A stretch of 34,643 bases of DNA from Alphaproteobacteria bacterium (GTDB lineage Bacteria; Pseudomonadota; Alphaproteobacteria; WRAU01; Hepatincolaceae). Both the position numbers and the translations under genes were made by a program. This document shows positions 24,767 through 32,257 of the stretch, in pieces (position 1 is the stretch's first letter; each line of letters opens with the position of its first letter). The notes under the pieces are model-generated. The model was not told the origin of the DNA, searched no databases, and saw only the letters and a list, made by a program, of their open reading frames with translations. The stretch spans positions 1 to 34,643 of the forward strand of contig JAISPM010000075.1 of the NCBI GenBank assembly GCA_031274895.1, written 5' to 3'.

Positions 24767-24814
24767 TTCCCCTTCTGTGGAGAAGGGGTGGCGGCGTAGC
24801 CGACGGGGTAGTGG
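24767..24814 (-). repeat. 48-bp double-hairpin intergenic repeat, copy R5
   Basis: Reverse orientation: CCCCTTCT/AGAAGGGG stem, then GGC/GCC hairpin, then GACGGGGTAGTGG. It occupies most of the gap between pth and ychF, within one apparent operon. Confidence 0.85.
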
Positions 24815-24851
24815 TAAAAAAAATATAAATTATAAAAAAAGGAATATACTA

Positions 24852-25952
24852 ATGTCTTTAAATTGTGGAATTGTTGGACTTCCTAACGTTGGGAAATCTA
24901 CCCTTTTTAACGCCTTAACCTCAACGCAAAATGCCCAATCGGCAAATTACCCTTTCTGCACCATCGACCCTAACAAGGGCATTGTGGATGTGCCTGATAG
25001 CAGGCTAGACCAAATTGCGGCTATCACAAAGTCTAAAAATACTCTGTATGCCAAGCTGGAGTTTGTGGATATTGCAGGGCTTGTGCGCGGAGCCAGCAAA
25101 GGCGAAGGTTTGGGCAACCAATTTTTAGCCAATATTAAAGAGGTAGACGCCATTATCCATGTGGTGCGCTGCTTTGAATCCCAAGATATTATCCATGTGG
25201 AAGGCAGTGTGGATCCTTTGCGCGATATTGAAATTGTAAATATAGAACTTATGCTGGCAGATTTAGAAAGCCTTGAAAAAAGGCTCCCAGCACTAGAGAA
25301 AAAAGCCAAGGGCGGCGATAAGCCATCCGGCGCACAGGTAGATTTAATTAAAAAAATGATTCCAGTGTTGCAAGCAGGAAATCCTATTCGCAGTATAGAT
25401 TTCACCGAGGAAGAATCTTCAACAGTGCAAAAAATGTTTCTTATGAGTGCTAAACCCGTGCTTTACGTGTGTAATGTGGCAGAAAGCGAACTGCATGAGG
25501 ATAACAAATATGTCAAGCAAGTGCAAGACTTAGCTGCTAAAGAAAAAGCCAGTTGCGTTAAAATATCGGCACAAATAGAGCAAGAAATTTCTATTTTAGA
25601 ATCATCTCAAGAGAAAAAAGAATTCTTAGAGGCTTTAGGATTGGCTGAAACCGGACTTGATAAAATTATTAAATCTGCCTTTGGTTTATTGGGCTTACAA
25701 ACATATTTTACCAGCGGACCTTTAGAAAGTCGGGCTTGGACAATTCCAATAGGCACGCGCGCGCCACAGGCGGCAGGTGTTATCCATAGCGATTTTGAAC
25801 GCGGCTTTATTGCCGCCGAAGTTATCTCTTTTGCCGATTTTATAGAATGCGGTGGCGAAACAACTGCCCGTAGCAGCGGTAAAATGCGCAGTGAGGGCAA
25901 AACCTATGTAGTTAAAGATGGCGACGTGATTTTGTTTAGGTTTAATGTTTAA
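24852..25952 (+). CDS. ychF: Redox-regulated ATPase YchF (Obg family)
   Basis: A P-loop ATPase associated with ribosomes and stress responses. G1 is GLPNVGKST, G3 is DIAGLVRG followed by GASKGEGLGNQFL, and the G4 position reads NVAE rather than NKxD, the ATP-favouring YchF/Ola1 form. A coiled coil lies in the middle and a TGS domain at the C-terminus (about 280-366, ending GDVILFRFNV). 366 residues from the ATG at 24852, which has AAGGA upstream. An in-frame extension upstream would only translate repeat R5. Confidence 0.97.
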   Translation: MSLNCGIVGLPNVGKSTLFNALTSTQNAQSANYPFCTIDPNKGIVDVPDSRLDQIAAITKSKNTLYAKLEFVDIAGLVRGASKGEGLGNQFLANIKEVDAIIHVVRCFESQDIIHVEGSVDPLRDIEIVNIELMLADLESLEKRLPALEKKAKGGDKPSGAQVDLIKKMIPVLQAGNPIRSIDFTEEESSTVQKMFLMSAKPVLYVCNVAESELHEDNKYVKQVQDLAAKEKASCVKISAQIEQEISILESSQEKKEFLEALGLAETGLDKIIKSAFGLLGLQTYFTSGPLESRAWTIPIGTRAPQAAGVIHSDFERGFIAAEVISFADFIECGGETTARSSGKMRSEGKTYVVKDGDVILFRFNV

Positions 25953-25958
25953 TATAGC

Positions 25959-26070
25959 GACAAAGCCGGTTATTACACTATTTGAAACTTCAATGGCGTG
26001 AATTCGTAAAATTGCTACCCTTTTGTTTCGCCATAATTTAGTTTCAAATAGTGTAATAACCGGCTTTGTC
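25959..26070. repeat. 31-bp perfect inverted repeat with 50-base loop, copy D
   Basis: Arms 25959-25989 and 26040-26070 are exact complements (GACAAAGCCGGTTATTAC onward). The loop carries ATGGCG/CGCCAT at the same relative position as the ATGACRG/CYGTCAT stem of copies A-C, and the loop reversed is weakly similar to them. It lies between the convergent ychF and midA genes, seven bases after the ychF stop, and could be a bidirectional terminator. Confidence 0.8.
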
Positions 26071-26107
26071 TTGGTTGTGGAAAGGAAGTTTAATTGCTTC
26101 GCAATAT

Positions 26108-27163
26108 TTATTTCTTCCTAAAAACCGCTATATTTGGAATATTTTTAGATACGCAAAGAGCCTTAAACTTCTCGCCCATTTGGTCTTTGGCTATTAGAGT
26201 TTTTATGGCAGCATTGAAATCGGCTTTATCTTTAGGGTCTGTTATATTTTTTAACAAGTTAGCTGCCCTTTCGTGAATTCCGAGATTCTCTAAAAACGCT
26301 CGCTGGGTTATTAGTTCAAACTTATTCACCTCCACTACCGTAGCCGCTAACTCTGCAAAATTAACATTGTAGGTGAAATCTACCTTACCTGCGCCGTTAA
26401 TTATTTCAAAAACACTTAAGACCTCATGGTTTTTGTAGCCTCTGATGGTATTTCTGAACTCATTAACTTCATATCCGTAGTCTATAGTTAAAAAAGCTCC
26501 GCCATGCTCTGCCACCCTTGCTACCAAATAATTAAATATGGAATTCGCCATGGGAGATGTTTCGTAGATTATTTCTTCTTGTTGCTGCAACATATTAGGC
26601 AATGGTGAAGATTTTAAAAAGACTAGTTTTAAGTAATCATCTGCTAAGTCTACATGCAATTCAAAGGTTTCATTTTCTTTAATCAGATACTGCTTAGTGG
26701 GGAGTGCATCAAAAAATTCGTTGGAATAAATCAGCACAGGCGAATCTATTGCTAGGTTTTCCACCGCATTTACCCAAGAAATATTTTTATATTGCGATAA
26801 GGTTTCTTTTTGTAGACGGATTAATTCTGCGTTAATTTCCACAATAGATATTTTTAGGCTGTCGTGAAAGTGCGGAAAATTTTTTGTCGCCCGCAGAATA
26901 TCTTTAAGCAGCGTTCCACGTCCTGCCCCTAATTCTACTAAGTGGCATTTCTGTGGAGAATCCATTTTAAGCCAGCAATCAAGGAGCCACAAGCCAATCA
27001 GCTCACCAAAAACCTGCGATATTTCGGGCGCAGTGGTAAAATCGCCTCTACTGCCTAAAGGGTTAGAATTGTTGTAATATTCAGCGTTTGATAAACTCAT
27101 AAATTTATCAAACGGAATCGCTCCTGATTCTTTAATCAGCTTTTTGATTTTTTCGAGCAACAT
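26108..27163 (-). CDS. SAM-dependent methyltransferase, MidA/NDUFAF7 family
   Basis: The eukaryotic members methylate an arginine of a complex I subunit during assembly; the bacterial role is probably similar but not proven. Family signatures are GDFTTAPEISQVFGELIG, the SAM-binding LVELGAGRGTLLKDIL, IYSNEFFDALPT and FLTIDYGYEVNEFRNTIRGY. The length of 351 is typical. The ATG start overlaps the end of lgt by 32 bases, which suggests translational coupling; lgt followed by this family is a common alphaproteobacterial pair. Confidence 0.9.
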   Translation of the reverse strand: MLLEKIKKLIKESGAIPFDKFMSLSNAEYYNNSNPLGSRGDFTTAPEISQVFGELIGLWLLDCWLKMDSPQKCHLVELGAGRGTLLKDILRATKNFPHFHDSLKISIVEINAELIRLQKETLSQYKNISWVNAVENLAIDSPVLIYSNEFFDALPTKQYLIKENETFELHVDLADDYLKLVFLKSSPLPNMLQQQEEIIYETSPMANSIFNYLVARVAEHGGAFLTIDYGYEVNEFRNTIRGYKNHEVLSVFEIINGAGKVDFTYNVNFAELAATVVEVNKFELITQRAFLENLGIHERAANLLKNITDPKDKADFNAAIKTLIAKDQMGEKFKALCVSKNIPNIAVFRKK

Positions 27164-27920
27164 ATAATATAAAAAATCCTACAATAATCATTGGTAGCGA
27201 CAAAACCTGCCCCATGGATATAAAGTCAAAAAAGTAAATTTCACCAACTCTAAAATATTCTATGAAAATTCTAAACGCTCCATAAAGAATTATAAAGGTA
27301 GCACTTAAATATCCTTCCTTATTGTAAAGTTTACGCTGCCACATAACTGCCAACACCACAAACAACACAATTCCTTCCAGCATTGCTTCATATAATTGAG
27401 ATGGATGGCGCGCTAAATACACATTAGGAAAATGCACCGCCCATGGCAACGTTGTTGGTTTGCCATAGAGTTCGGCGTTAACAAAGTTAGCGATTCGCCC
27501 TAAAAACAAGCCGATAGGAACCGCCGGCACAATTATGTCGGTGATTCGTAAAAAGTTCATTTGATATTTTTTTGCCAAAAAATACGAGGCAACAAGAACG
27601 CCAATCAATCCACCATGGTAAGACATGCCGCCTTGCCACAGGTAAAGAATCTCAAGGGGATTACTTAGATAGTAAGAAAATCCGTAAAAAATCACAAAAC
27701 CGAGGCGTCCGCCCAGTAGCACTCCCAGAATAATATAAAAAAGTAAATCTTCAAAAAAGTTTTTTTTGCGATTCTCAGGAATTAAATTAAGATTCTTATT
27801 AAGAAATTTAATATATAACAAAGCTAAAATGGCTCCAAAAATATAGGCAAGGGAATACCAGCGAATCTCAAAGGAGGCTATTGTGAATGCGATGGGCGAT
27901 ATATTCGGAAAATTTATCAT
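27132..27920 (-). CDS. lgt: Prolipoprotein diacylglyceryl transferase
   Basis: The first enzyme of lipoprotein maturation, attaching diacylglycerol to the lipobox cysteine (for example of Pal, encoded in this window). It is a polytopic inner-membrane protein of 262 residues with about seven helices. Signatures are GGRLGFVIFYG, GGMSYHGGLIGV, the Lgt motif GRIANFVNAELYGKPT and HPSQLYEA. Its start immediately follows the hsp20 stop (TAA then ATG). Confidence 0.97.
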   Translation of the reverse strand: MINFPNISPIAFTIASFEIRWYSLAYIFGAILALLYIKFLNKNLNLIPENRKKNFFEDLLFYIILGVLLGGRLGFVIFYGFSYYLSNPLEILYLWQGGMSYHGGLIGVLVASYFLAKKYQMNFLRITDIIVPAVPIGLFLGRIANFVNAELYGKPTTLPWAVHFPNVYLARHPSQLYEAMLEGIVLFVVLAVMWQRKLYNKEGYLSATFIILYGAFRIFIEYFRVGEIYFFDFISMGQVLSLPMIIVGFFILYVARKNQKAD

Positions 27921-28331
27921 TTAATTATGGTCTTCAATTGCAATTATTTTAACATCTTTTTGGATAACTTCTCTTTTGAGATGGATTACCAGCAATCCGT
28001 TCTTTACGTGTGAAGATACAGGAATTACCTCTTCCGCCAGCACAAAAACCTTTTGAAACTTACGGCAAGAAATTCCCTGATGCAAGTATTCTACATTAAC
28101 ATCTTTATACTTTTTTTCGCCCACAATAATCAGCTCATTATTTTCCTGATACACCGATAAATCTTCAACCTCAAACCCTGCCACCGCAATTTTTATTACC
28201 AGCACATTGTTATCGTATTGCTCAATGTTGTAAGGTGGATAGTTATCCGAGCATTTTGATAGTTTTTCTAAGGTTTGACTCACCGAATCAAAGCCCAGTA
28301 AAAACGGATGGTTAAATAATAATCTTGACAT
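27921..28331 (-). CDS. Small heat-shock protein, Hsp20/IbpA family
   Basis: A holdase chaperone of 136 residues. The alpha-crystallin domain (about 30-125) begins YPPYNIEQYDNN and includes VAGFEVEDLSVYQENNELII. It ends with the GLLVIHLKRE motif, whose hydrophobic triad supports oligomer packing. The usual second beta-strand signature is also present (GISCRKFQKVFVL). GAGGAA precedes the ATG. No heat-shock promoter or ROSE thermometer is obvious in the 47 bases before it, where the gene simply follows engB. Confidence 0.92.
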   Translation of the reverse strand: MSRLLFNHPFLLGFDSVSQTLEKLSKCSDNYPPYNIEQYDNNVLVIKIAVAGFEVEDLSVYQENNELIIVGEKKYKDVNVEYLHQGISCRKFQKVFVLAEEVIPVSSHVKNGLLVIHLKREVIQKDVKIIAIEDHN

Positions 28332-28378
28332 TTTTTCCTCAAGTTTTTATGGGTATATTTATCTTTATATAATCCAAA

Positions 28379-29002
28379 TTATAAAATATTCAAGATGGAT
28401 TTTCCCAGCTCGTTCATTCCATCGCGGGTGGAGGTGCTACTGAAAATAAATTCAGGATAGCAGGCAGGGCGAATTCCCAGCATACTTTCCACCTGCGATT
28501 TTAAATCTGCCAGCACATATTTATTAATTTTATCAACCTTGGTGAAAACTATTTGATATGAGCGTCCGTAGTAATCCAAAAAATCCATAATATTAAAATC
28601 AATTTCCTTAAAGCCAACTTTAGCGTCAATTAAAAGATAAACTCGCCGCAGATTTTTGGCTTTTATTAGGTAATCCACCACTAAGTCGTTCCACAATTCT
28701 TTAATATTTTTACTGACACGCGCATAGCCATAACCGGGAAGGTCTACTAAATAAAGTTCTTCATTCAATGAAAAAAAATTAATTTCCTTGGTTTTTCCGG
28801 GAGTTGAGGAGACTTTTACTAAACTTTTACGATTTAACAAACAATTAATTAAGGAAGATTTCCCGACATTTGAGCGTCCCCAAAATGCCACCTCAGGGAG
28901 ATTGGTTTGAGGTAGCTGTTTTAAACTGGCTACCCCTAACACAAAATTACATTGTTTTCGGAAGAAATTAAGATCTTTCTCTATATTTAAAACTGATTCC
29001 AC
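28379..29002 (-). CDS. engB: Ribosome-biogenesis GTPase EngB (YsxC/YihA)
   Basis: A GTPase needed for large-subunit assembly and division. G1 GRSNVGKSS, G3 DLPGYG, and G4 TKVDK are intact; the N-terminal extension with FVLGVASLKQLP matches alphaproteobacterial EngB. 207 residues. The start is GTG at 29002, which lies inside repeat R6: the element supplies both AGGACGGGG and the GTG. No other good start precedes the conserved N-terminus. Confidence 0.95.
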   Translation of the reverse strand: MESVLNIEKDLNFFRKQCNFVLGVASLKQLPQTNLPEVAFWGRSNVGKSSLINCLLNRKSLVKVSSTPGKTKEINFFSLNEELYLVDLPGYGYARVSKNIKELWNDLVVDYLIKAKNLRRVYLLIDAKVGFKEIDFNIMDFLDYYGRSYQIVFTKVDKINKYVLADLKSQVESMLGIRPACYPEFIFSSTSTRDGMNELGKSILNIL

Positions 29003-29047
29003 TACCCCGTCCTGCTTTGCAGTCCACCCCTTCTGCTAGAAGGGGAA
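28999..29047 (+). repeat. 48-bp double-hairpin intergenic repeat, copy R6 (contains engB start)
   Basis: CCACTACCCCGTC, a CTGC/GCAG hairpin, and a CCCCTTCT/AGAAGGGG stem. On the minus strand it reads through to GGGGTAGTGG, of which GTG is the engB start codon. It fills nearly all the space between yidC and engB. Confidence 0.85.
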
Positions 29048-29055
29048 TATTTACT

Positions 29056-30786
29056 CTAGGCTTTTACTTTATTTTTCTTACGTCTAAGTCCAAACTCTTT
29101 ATGAACGGTTTTGTTAATAATCAACTGTTGAATAATGGAAATAATATTACTCCAAATCCAGTAAATCACTAAGCCCGCCGGGAAAGACGCCAATACAATT
29201 ACCAACACCACCGGCATTAAATTCATAATCCGCTGCTGCATAGGCTCTAAGGTTTGGCTCATGGAAAGTTTTTGTTGGAAAAACATGGTCACGCCCATTA
29301 AAATCGGTAGAATCCCAATATGGAGGAAATCGGGCATATTAATTGGAATTAAACCAAACAGCGTAAAGATGTTAGAAGGATCCATCGCCGACATATCCCG
29401 AATCCAGCCAATAAACGGCGCATGGCGCATTTCAATACTGATAAAAATTACCTTATAAATTGAAAAGAAAATTGGGATTTGTAAAAACAGTGGCAAACAT
29501 CCCGATAGTGGATTCACCTTCTCTTTTTTATAAAGATTCGCAACTTCCTTGTTATATTTTTGCATATCGCCCTTATGCAAAGTTTTCAGCTCTTTCATTT
29601 TCGGTTGCAATTCTTTCATTTTTGCCATGGAAACGTAAGATTTATAAGCGATTGGCAGAATAATTGCCCGTATAATTATGGTGAAAACTAAAATTGTATA
29701 ACCAAAGTTGCCAATGAATCCGTATAAGAATAACAAGAACATCATCATTGGTTTGGTAATAAAGAAGAACCAACCAAAGTCAATGGCATCGGTAAATTTA
29801 CCAATGTTATACATATCGTCATATTTGCTGAGGATGTTGTATTCCTTAGGACCTACAAACACACGGGTGATTTTACTGAAACTTTCGCCACCTAATAATT
29901 TTGTATCTTTACCTAAAGAATCCAATTGGAAATTATTGATGTTTTGCGAATCCTTATATGATAAAAATCTTGTGGTATAATTTTTAGAATTATCAAGAAC
30001 TAATGCCGATAGCCAATACTGATCGGTAAAACCAATCCAACCGCCTTGGGTATCAAACTTAAAGGTTTCGCTGAGAGTATCTTTATATTTAACACGTTCT
30101 AAACTACCGCCCACATGCCCTACGAATCCTTCATGGGAAATAAATAAATCACGGGTTTGCGGGTCACCATGGCGCACAATTAACGCAAAAGGATTAATGG
30201 TTAGCTCATTTTTCGTATTATTCACAATTTCGTCTTTAACGGTTATCATGTATAAATCGTCAATGGAAATATGTTTTCTAAAGGTAATTCCCTGTGGATT
30301 TTTCCATACCAAGCTAACCGGAGTTTCGGGAGTTAATTTATTGCTGCTGCCCGCTTCCAGCGACCATATTGTGTCCGCTGTCGGAAGAGTAATATTATTT
30401 TCCGATAGCCAACCGCTTTCAAAAAAGTAGGCATTTTGTGTGCCTTTTTTATTAAATAAATGAATGTTCGGAGAATTTTTATCTACGGTTTCTTGGAAAT
30501 GCAGCAAGGAAATATCATCGATTCTCCCTGCCTGCATGGAAAGTGAACCAACCACTGAAGAGTTAGAAATACTGATACGCGGCAAATTCTGCGGCTGGGT
30601 GGTGGCTGTATTGGCGACAATGCTTTGTTTGGAAGCACCACTGCTTACTGCCGTCGCTGTAGTAGCTGCACTTGAAGCTGCCTCTTGCTCTCTAATATCT
30701 TTTAAAAAAAGATTATCCCAAAAAACAATAATTAAAAAAGCAATTACCGCTGCAATTACAAAATTTTTATTAAATAAATCACCCAT
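29056..30786 (-). CDS. yidC: Membrane protein insertase YidC
   Basis: Inserts and folds inner-membrane proteins, alone or with SecYEG. An N-terminal membrane helix (about 7-26) precedes a Ser/Thr/Ala-rich linker and a large periplasmic beta-domain (about 65-340). The conserved insertase core has about five helices, with LYGFIGNFGYTILVFTIIIR, a cytoplasmic hairpin containing MKELQPKMKELK, and VNPLSGCLPLFLQIPIFFSIY. It ends in a basic tail. 576 residues is normal. Its ribosome site (AGAGGA) is inside the end of yidD. Confidence 0.97.
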   Translation of the reverse strand: MGDLFNKNFVIAAVIAFLIIVFWDNLFLKDIREQEAASSAATTATAVSSGASKQSIVANTATTQPQNLPRISISNSSVVGSLSMQAGRIDDISLLHFQETVDKNSPNIHLFNKKGTQNAYFFESGWLSENNITLPTADTIWSLEAGSSNKLTPETPVSLVWKNPQGITFRKHISIDDLYMITVKDEIVNNTKNELTINPFALIVRHGDPQTRDLFISHEGFVGHVGGSLERVKYKDTLSETFKFDTQGGWIGFTDQYWLSALVLDNSKNYTTRFLSYKDSQNINNFQLDSLGKDTKLLGGESFSKITRVFVGPKEYNILSKYDDMYNIGKFTDAIDFGWFFFITKPMMMFLLFLYGFIGNFGYTILVFTIIIRAIILPIAYKSYVSMAKMKELQPKMKELKTLHKGDMQKYNKEVANLYKKEKVNPLSGCLPLFLQIPIFFSIYKVIFISIEMRHAPFIGWIRDMSAMDPSNIFTLFGLIPINMPDFLHIGILPILMGVTMFFQQKLSMSQTLEPMQQRIMNLMPVVLVIVLASFPAGLVIYWIWSNIISIIQQLIINKTVHKEFGLRRKKNKVKA

Positions 30787-30797
30787 TAATAATCCTC

Positions 30798-31115
30798 TTA
30801 AATCTTATGTCTTTCCTGTGGATACCGACTTTCATCGGTATGACGGGGTTGTTTTTTCACGGGAACCGGGTCGTAGCCATAACTCCCCAGCGGCGAACAT
30901 CTTAAAATTCTTTTTATAACTAAAAAAGTGGCAAAAAATACATTGTGTGTTTTATAACTTTCTATGGCATACTGCGAACACGTAGGCGTATAGCGACAAC
31001 TTGGAGCTAAATATGGAGAAATTACGATTTGATAAAATTTCACCAAACCAATCGCCATATAAGAAAATACTTTTCCGACATTTTTAAGATGTTGCAGTAA
31101 TTTTTTTAACAGCAT
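30798..31115 (-). CDS. yidD: YidD, membrane insertion efficiency factor, with added C-terminal tail
   Basis: A small membrane-associated protein that assists YidC. The family core is intact: GLVKFYQIVISPYLAPSC, then YTPTCSQYAIESY, then RILRCSPLGSYGYDPVP. After this the protein continues about 20 residues (QPRHTDESRYPQERHKI) encoded by a palindromic element at 30821-30847. The ATG at 31115 overlaps rnpA by 32 bases; Met20 (31058) is an alternative start closer to the usual family N-terminus. Confidence 0.92.
   Translation of the reverse strand: MLLKKLLQHLKNVGKVFSYMAIGLVKFYQIVISPYLAPSCRYTPTCSQYAIESYKTHNVFFATFLVIKRILRCSPLGSYGYDPVPVKKQPRHTDESRYPQERHKI
30821..30847. repeat. Palindromic element inside the 3' end of yidD
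   Basis: ATACCGA and TCGGTAT flank a 6-base loop, within GATACCGACTTTCATCGGTA and followed by TGACGGG. The minus-strand reading gives the peptide TDESRYP, a translation I recognise from short dispersed repeats in many bacterial genomes. No second full copy was seen in this window. Confidence 0.6.
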
Positions 31116-31434
31116 GAGTGAATAAATCCTTCATTTTGGCAAAGTCATAATCAAAAGCGGCAGTTCTGCCAATTACACAAATAGAAAAACCATGAGTATC
31201 GATACTGCTTAGCACGCTCATGGTTATACTTTTTAGTCTTCTTTTTACTTTATTCCTTACTATAGCATTCCCAACTTTAGAACTGGCAATAAAACCGATA
31301 TATGTGGTGTCGAGCAAATTTTCATCCTTACTATATAATAACACAAACGGTTTATAAACCAGTTTATCGCCATTTTTTTTGAGGTCGGAAAATTGTTTAG
31401 ACTTCACTATCCGTTTTATTTGTGTATTATGCAC
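31084..31434 (-). CDS. rnpA: Ribonuclease P protein component
   Basis: The protein cofactor of RNase P for tRNA 5' maturation. It has 116 residues, with the central RNR-type basic motif in [11 protein letters not shown] and the supporting [13 protein letters not shown] strand. The start is GTG at 31434, overlapping the last eight bases of rpmH including its stop. The rpmH-rnpA-yidD-yidC order is the usual proteobacterial one. Confidence 0.95.
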   Translation of the reverse strand: MHNTQIKRIVKSKQFSDLKKNGDKLVYKPFVLLYSKDENLLDTTYIGFIASSKVGNAIVRNKVKRRLKSITMSVLSSIDTHGFSICVIGRTAAFDYDFAKMKDLFTHAVKKITATS

Positions 31435-31561
31435 TTAAAACGTAGCGTCCTTTTGCACGTCTAGCTGCTAACACTTTTCTGCCGCCTTTAGTTGCCATTC
31501 TAACTCTAAAACCGTGCCTTCTTTTTCTTACTAATTTACTAGGCTGATAAGTTCTTTTCAA
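31427..31561 (-). CDS. rpmH: 50S ribosomal protein L34
   Basis: A 44-residue, highly basic protein with the invariant L34 sequence: [20 protein letters not shown], then [18 protein letters not shown] and YVLSA. The start is TTG at 31561 with AAGGAG upstream; an ATG occurs only at residue 22, inside the conserved region. It heads the rnpA-yidD-yidC transcript. Confidence 0.97.
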   Translation of the reverse strand: MKRTYQPSKLVRKRRHGFRVRMATKGGRKVLAARRAKGRYVLSA

Positions 31562-31600
31562 GAGTTTTTCTCCTTAATATTTAATCTACAAATAAGCACT

Positions 31601-31629
31601 ATACTATATCAAATAAAATTATTAGTCAA
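31601..31629 (-). promoter_or_regulatory. rpmH promoter
   Basis: TTGACT (31629-31624), a 17-base spacer and TAGTAT (31606-31601) lie 40 bases upstream of the rpmH TTG start. It is the best-matching promoter for this leftward operon. Confidence 0.6.
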
Positions 31630-31648
31630 CTTTAATTTTGTGCAAAAA

Positions 31649-32032
31649 CTAGCGATAATATAAGTGGATTGTATACATGGAAATACTTTCATCCACTCGC
31701 CCCTGAACTTTCACATTAAAATTATATGGCGTATTATTTAGTGCTGTTTTTAAATCCGCCAACTGATTCCATAATGCCGCTTGCTGTTCTGAATTTAAAT
31801 TATTCGGCATTTCTATTAACACTGCTAAATATGTATTCTTTTTAAGAGAAAATTTTTTATTGGATAATTTTTGCACTATATCCGCTAAATTAGTAAATTC
31901 TGTAATGCTGAAAAAATAAGAATATTTTTCTTTATTTTCACCTACATAAATACTATCACGAAAAAGCGAAGCCTGTAATGTTGAGCCAAACAGCAAAAAA
32001 AACACAAAGATTTTTAGAAAAAATCTCGTCAT
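31649..32032 (-). CDS. Small exported protein of unknown function
   Basis: 127 residues with a clear signal peptide (about 1-21, ending STLQAS) and no lipobox cysteine. The mature ~106 residues are mixed alpha/beta by eye (KYSYFFSITEFTNLADIVQKL; LNSEQQAALWNQLADLKTAL; SMYTIHLYYR). I do not recognise the family. It is read leftward from the gap that also precedes the tRNA, and ends 20 bases before the rpmH promoter, so it is probably a single-gene unit with a likely periplasmic location. Confidence 0.7.
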   Translation of the reverse strand: MTRFFLKIFVFFLLFGSTLQASLFRDSIYVGENKEKYSYFFSITEFTNLADIVQKLSNKKFSLKKNTYLAVLIEMPNNLNSEQQAALWNQLADLKTALNNTPYNFNVKVQGRVDESISMYTIHLYYR

Positions 32033-32155
32033 AAATCATACCTACGTTAAATATATCTTGATTTTTTTTAATTATACAATAATATATGATAATATGTATA
32101 ATTATTTATACTATTATAGAGCAGCATTTAATTGCTGTGAGTTTTTGTGAATTAA

Positions 32156-32232
32156 GCACTCGTAGCTCAACTGGATAGAGCATCTGACTACGAATCAGAA
32201 GGTTAGGAGTTCAAGTCTTCTCGAGTGCGCCA
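32156..32232 (+). tRNA. tRNA-Arg (anticodon ACG)
   Basis: A full cloverleaf: acceptor GCACTCG pairs with CGAGTGC, discriminator G, and CCA is encoded. The anticodon stem CTGA/TCAG closes loop CTACGAA, giving anticodon ACG (A34 normally edited to inosine to read CGU/CGC/CGA). The T-arm contains GTTCAAG. A small CAGCA/TGCTG hairpin lies in the leader near 32122-32137. Confidence 0.97.
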
Positions 32233-32257
32233 ATAATAAAATTTAGAAGGTTTCTCT

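Noticed and set aside
24777..24851. In-frame N-terminal extension of YchF
   Set aside because: It only translates repeat R5; the conserved family N-terminus begins at the ATG at 24852, which has a good ribosome site.
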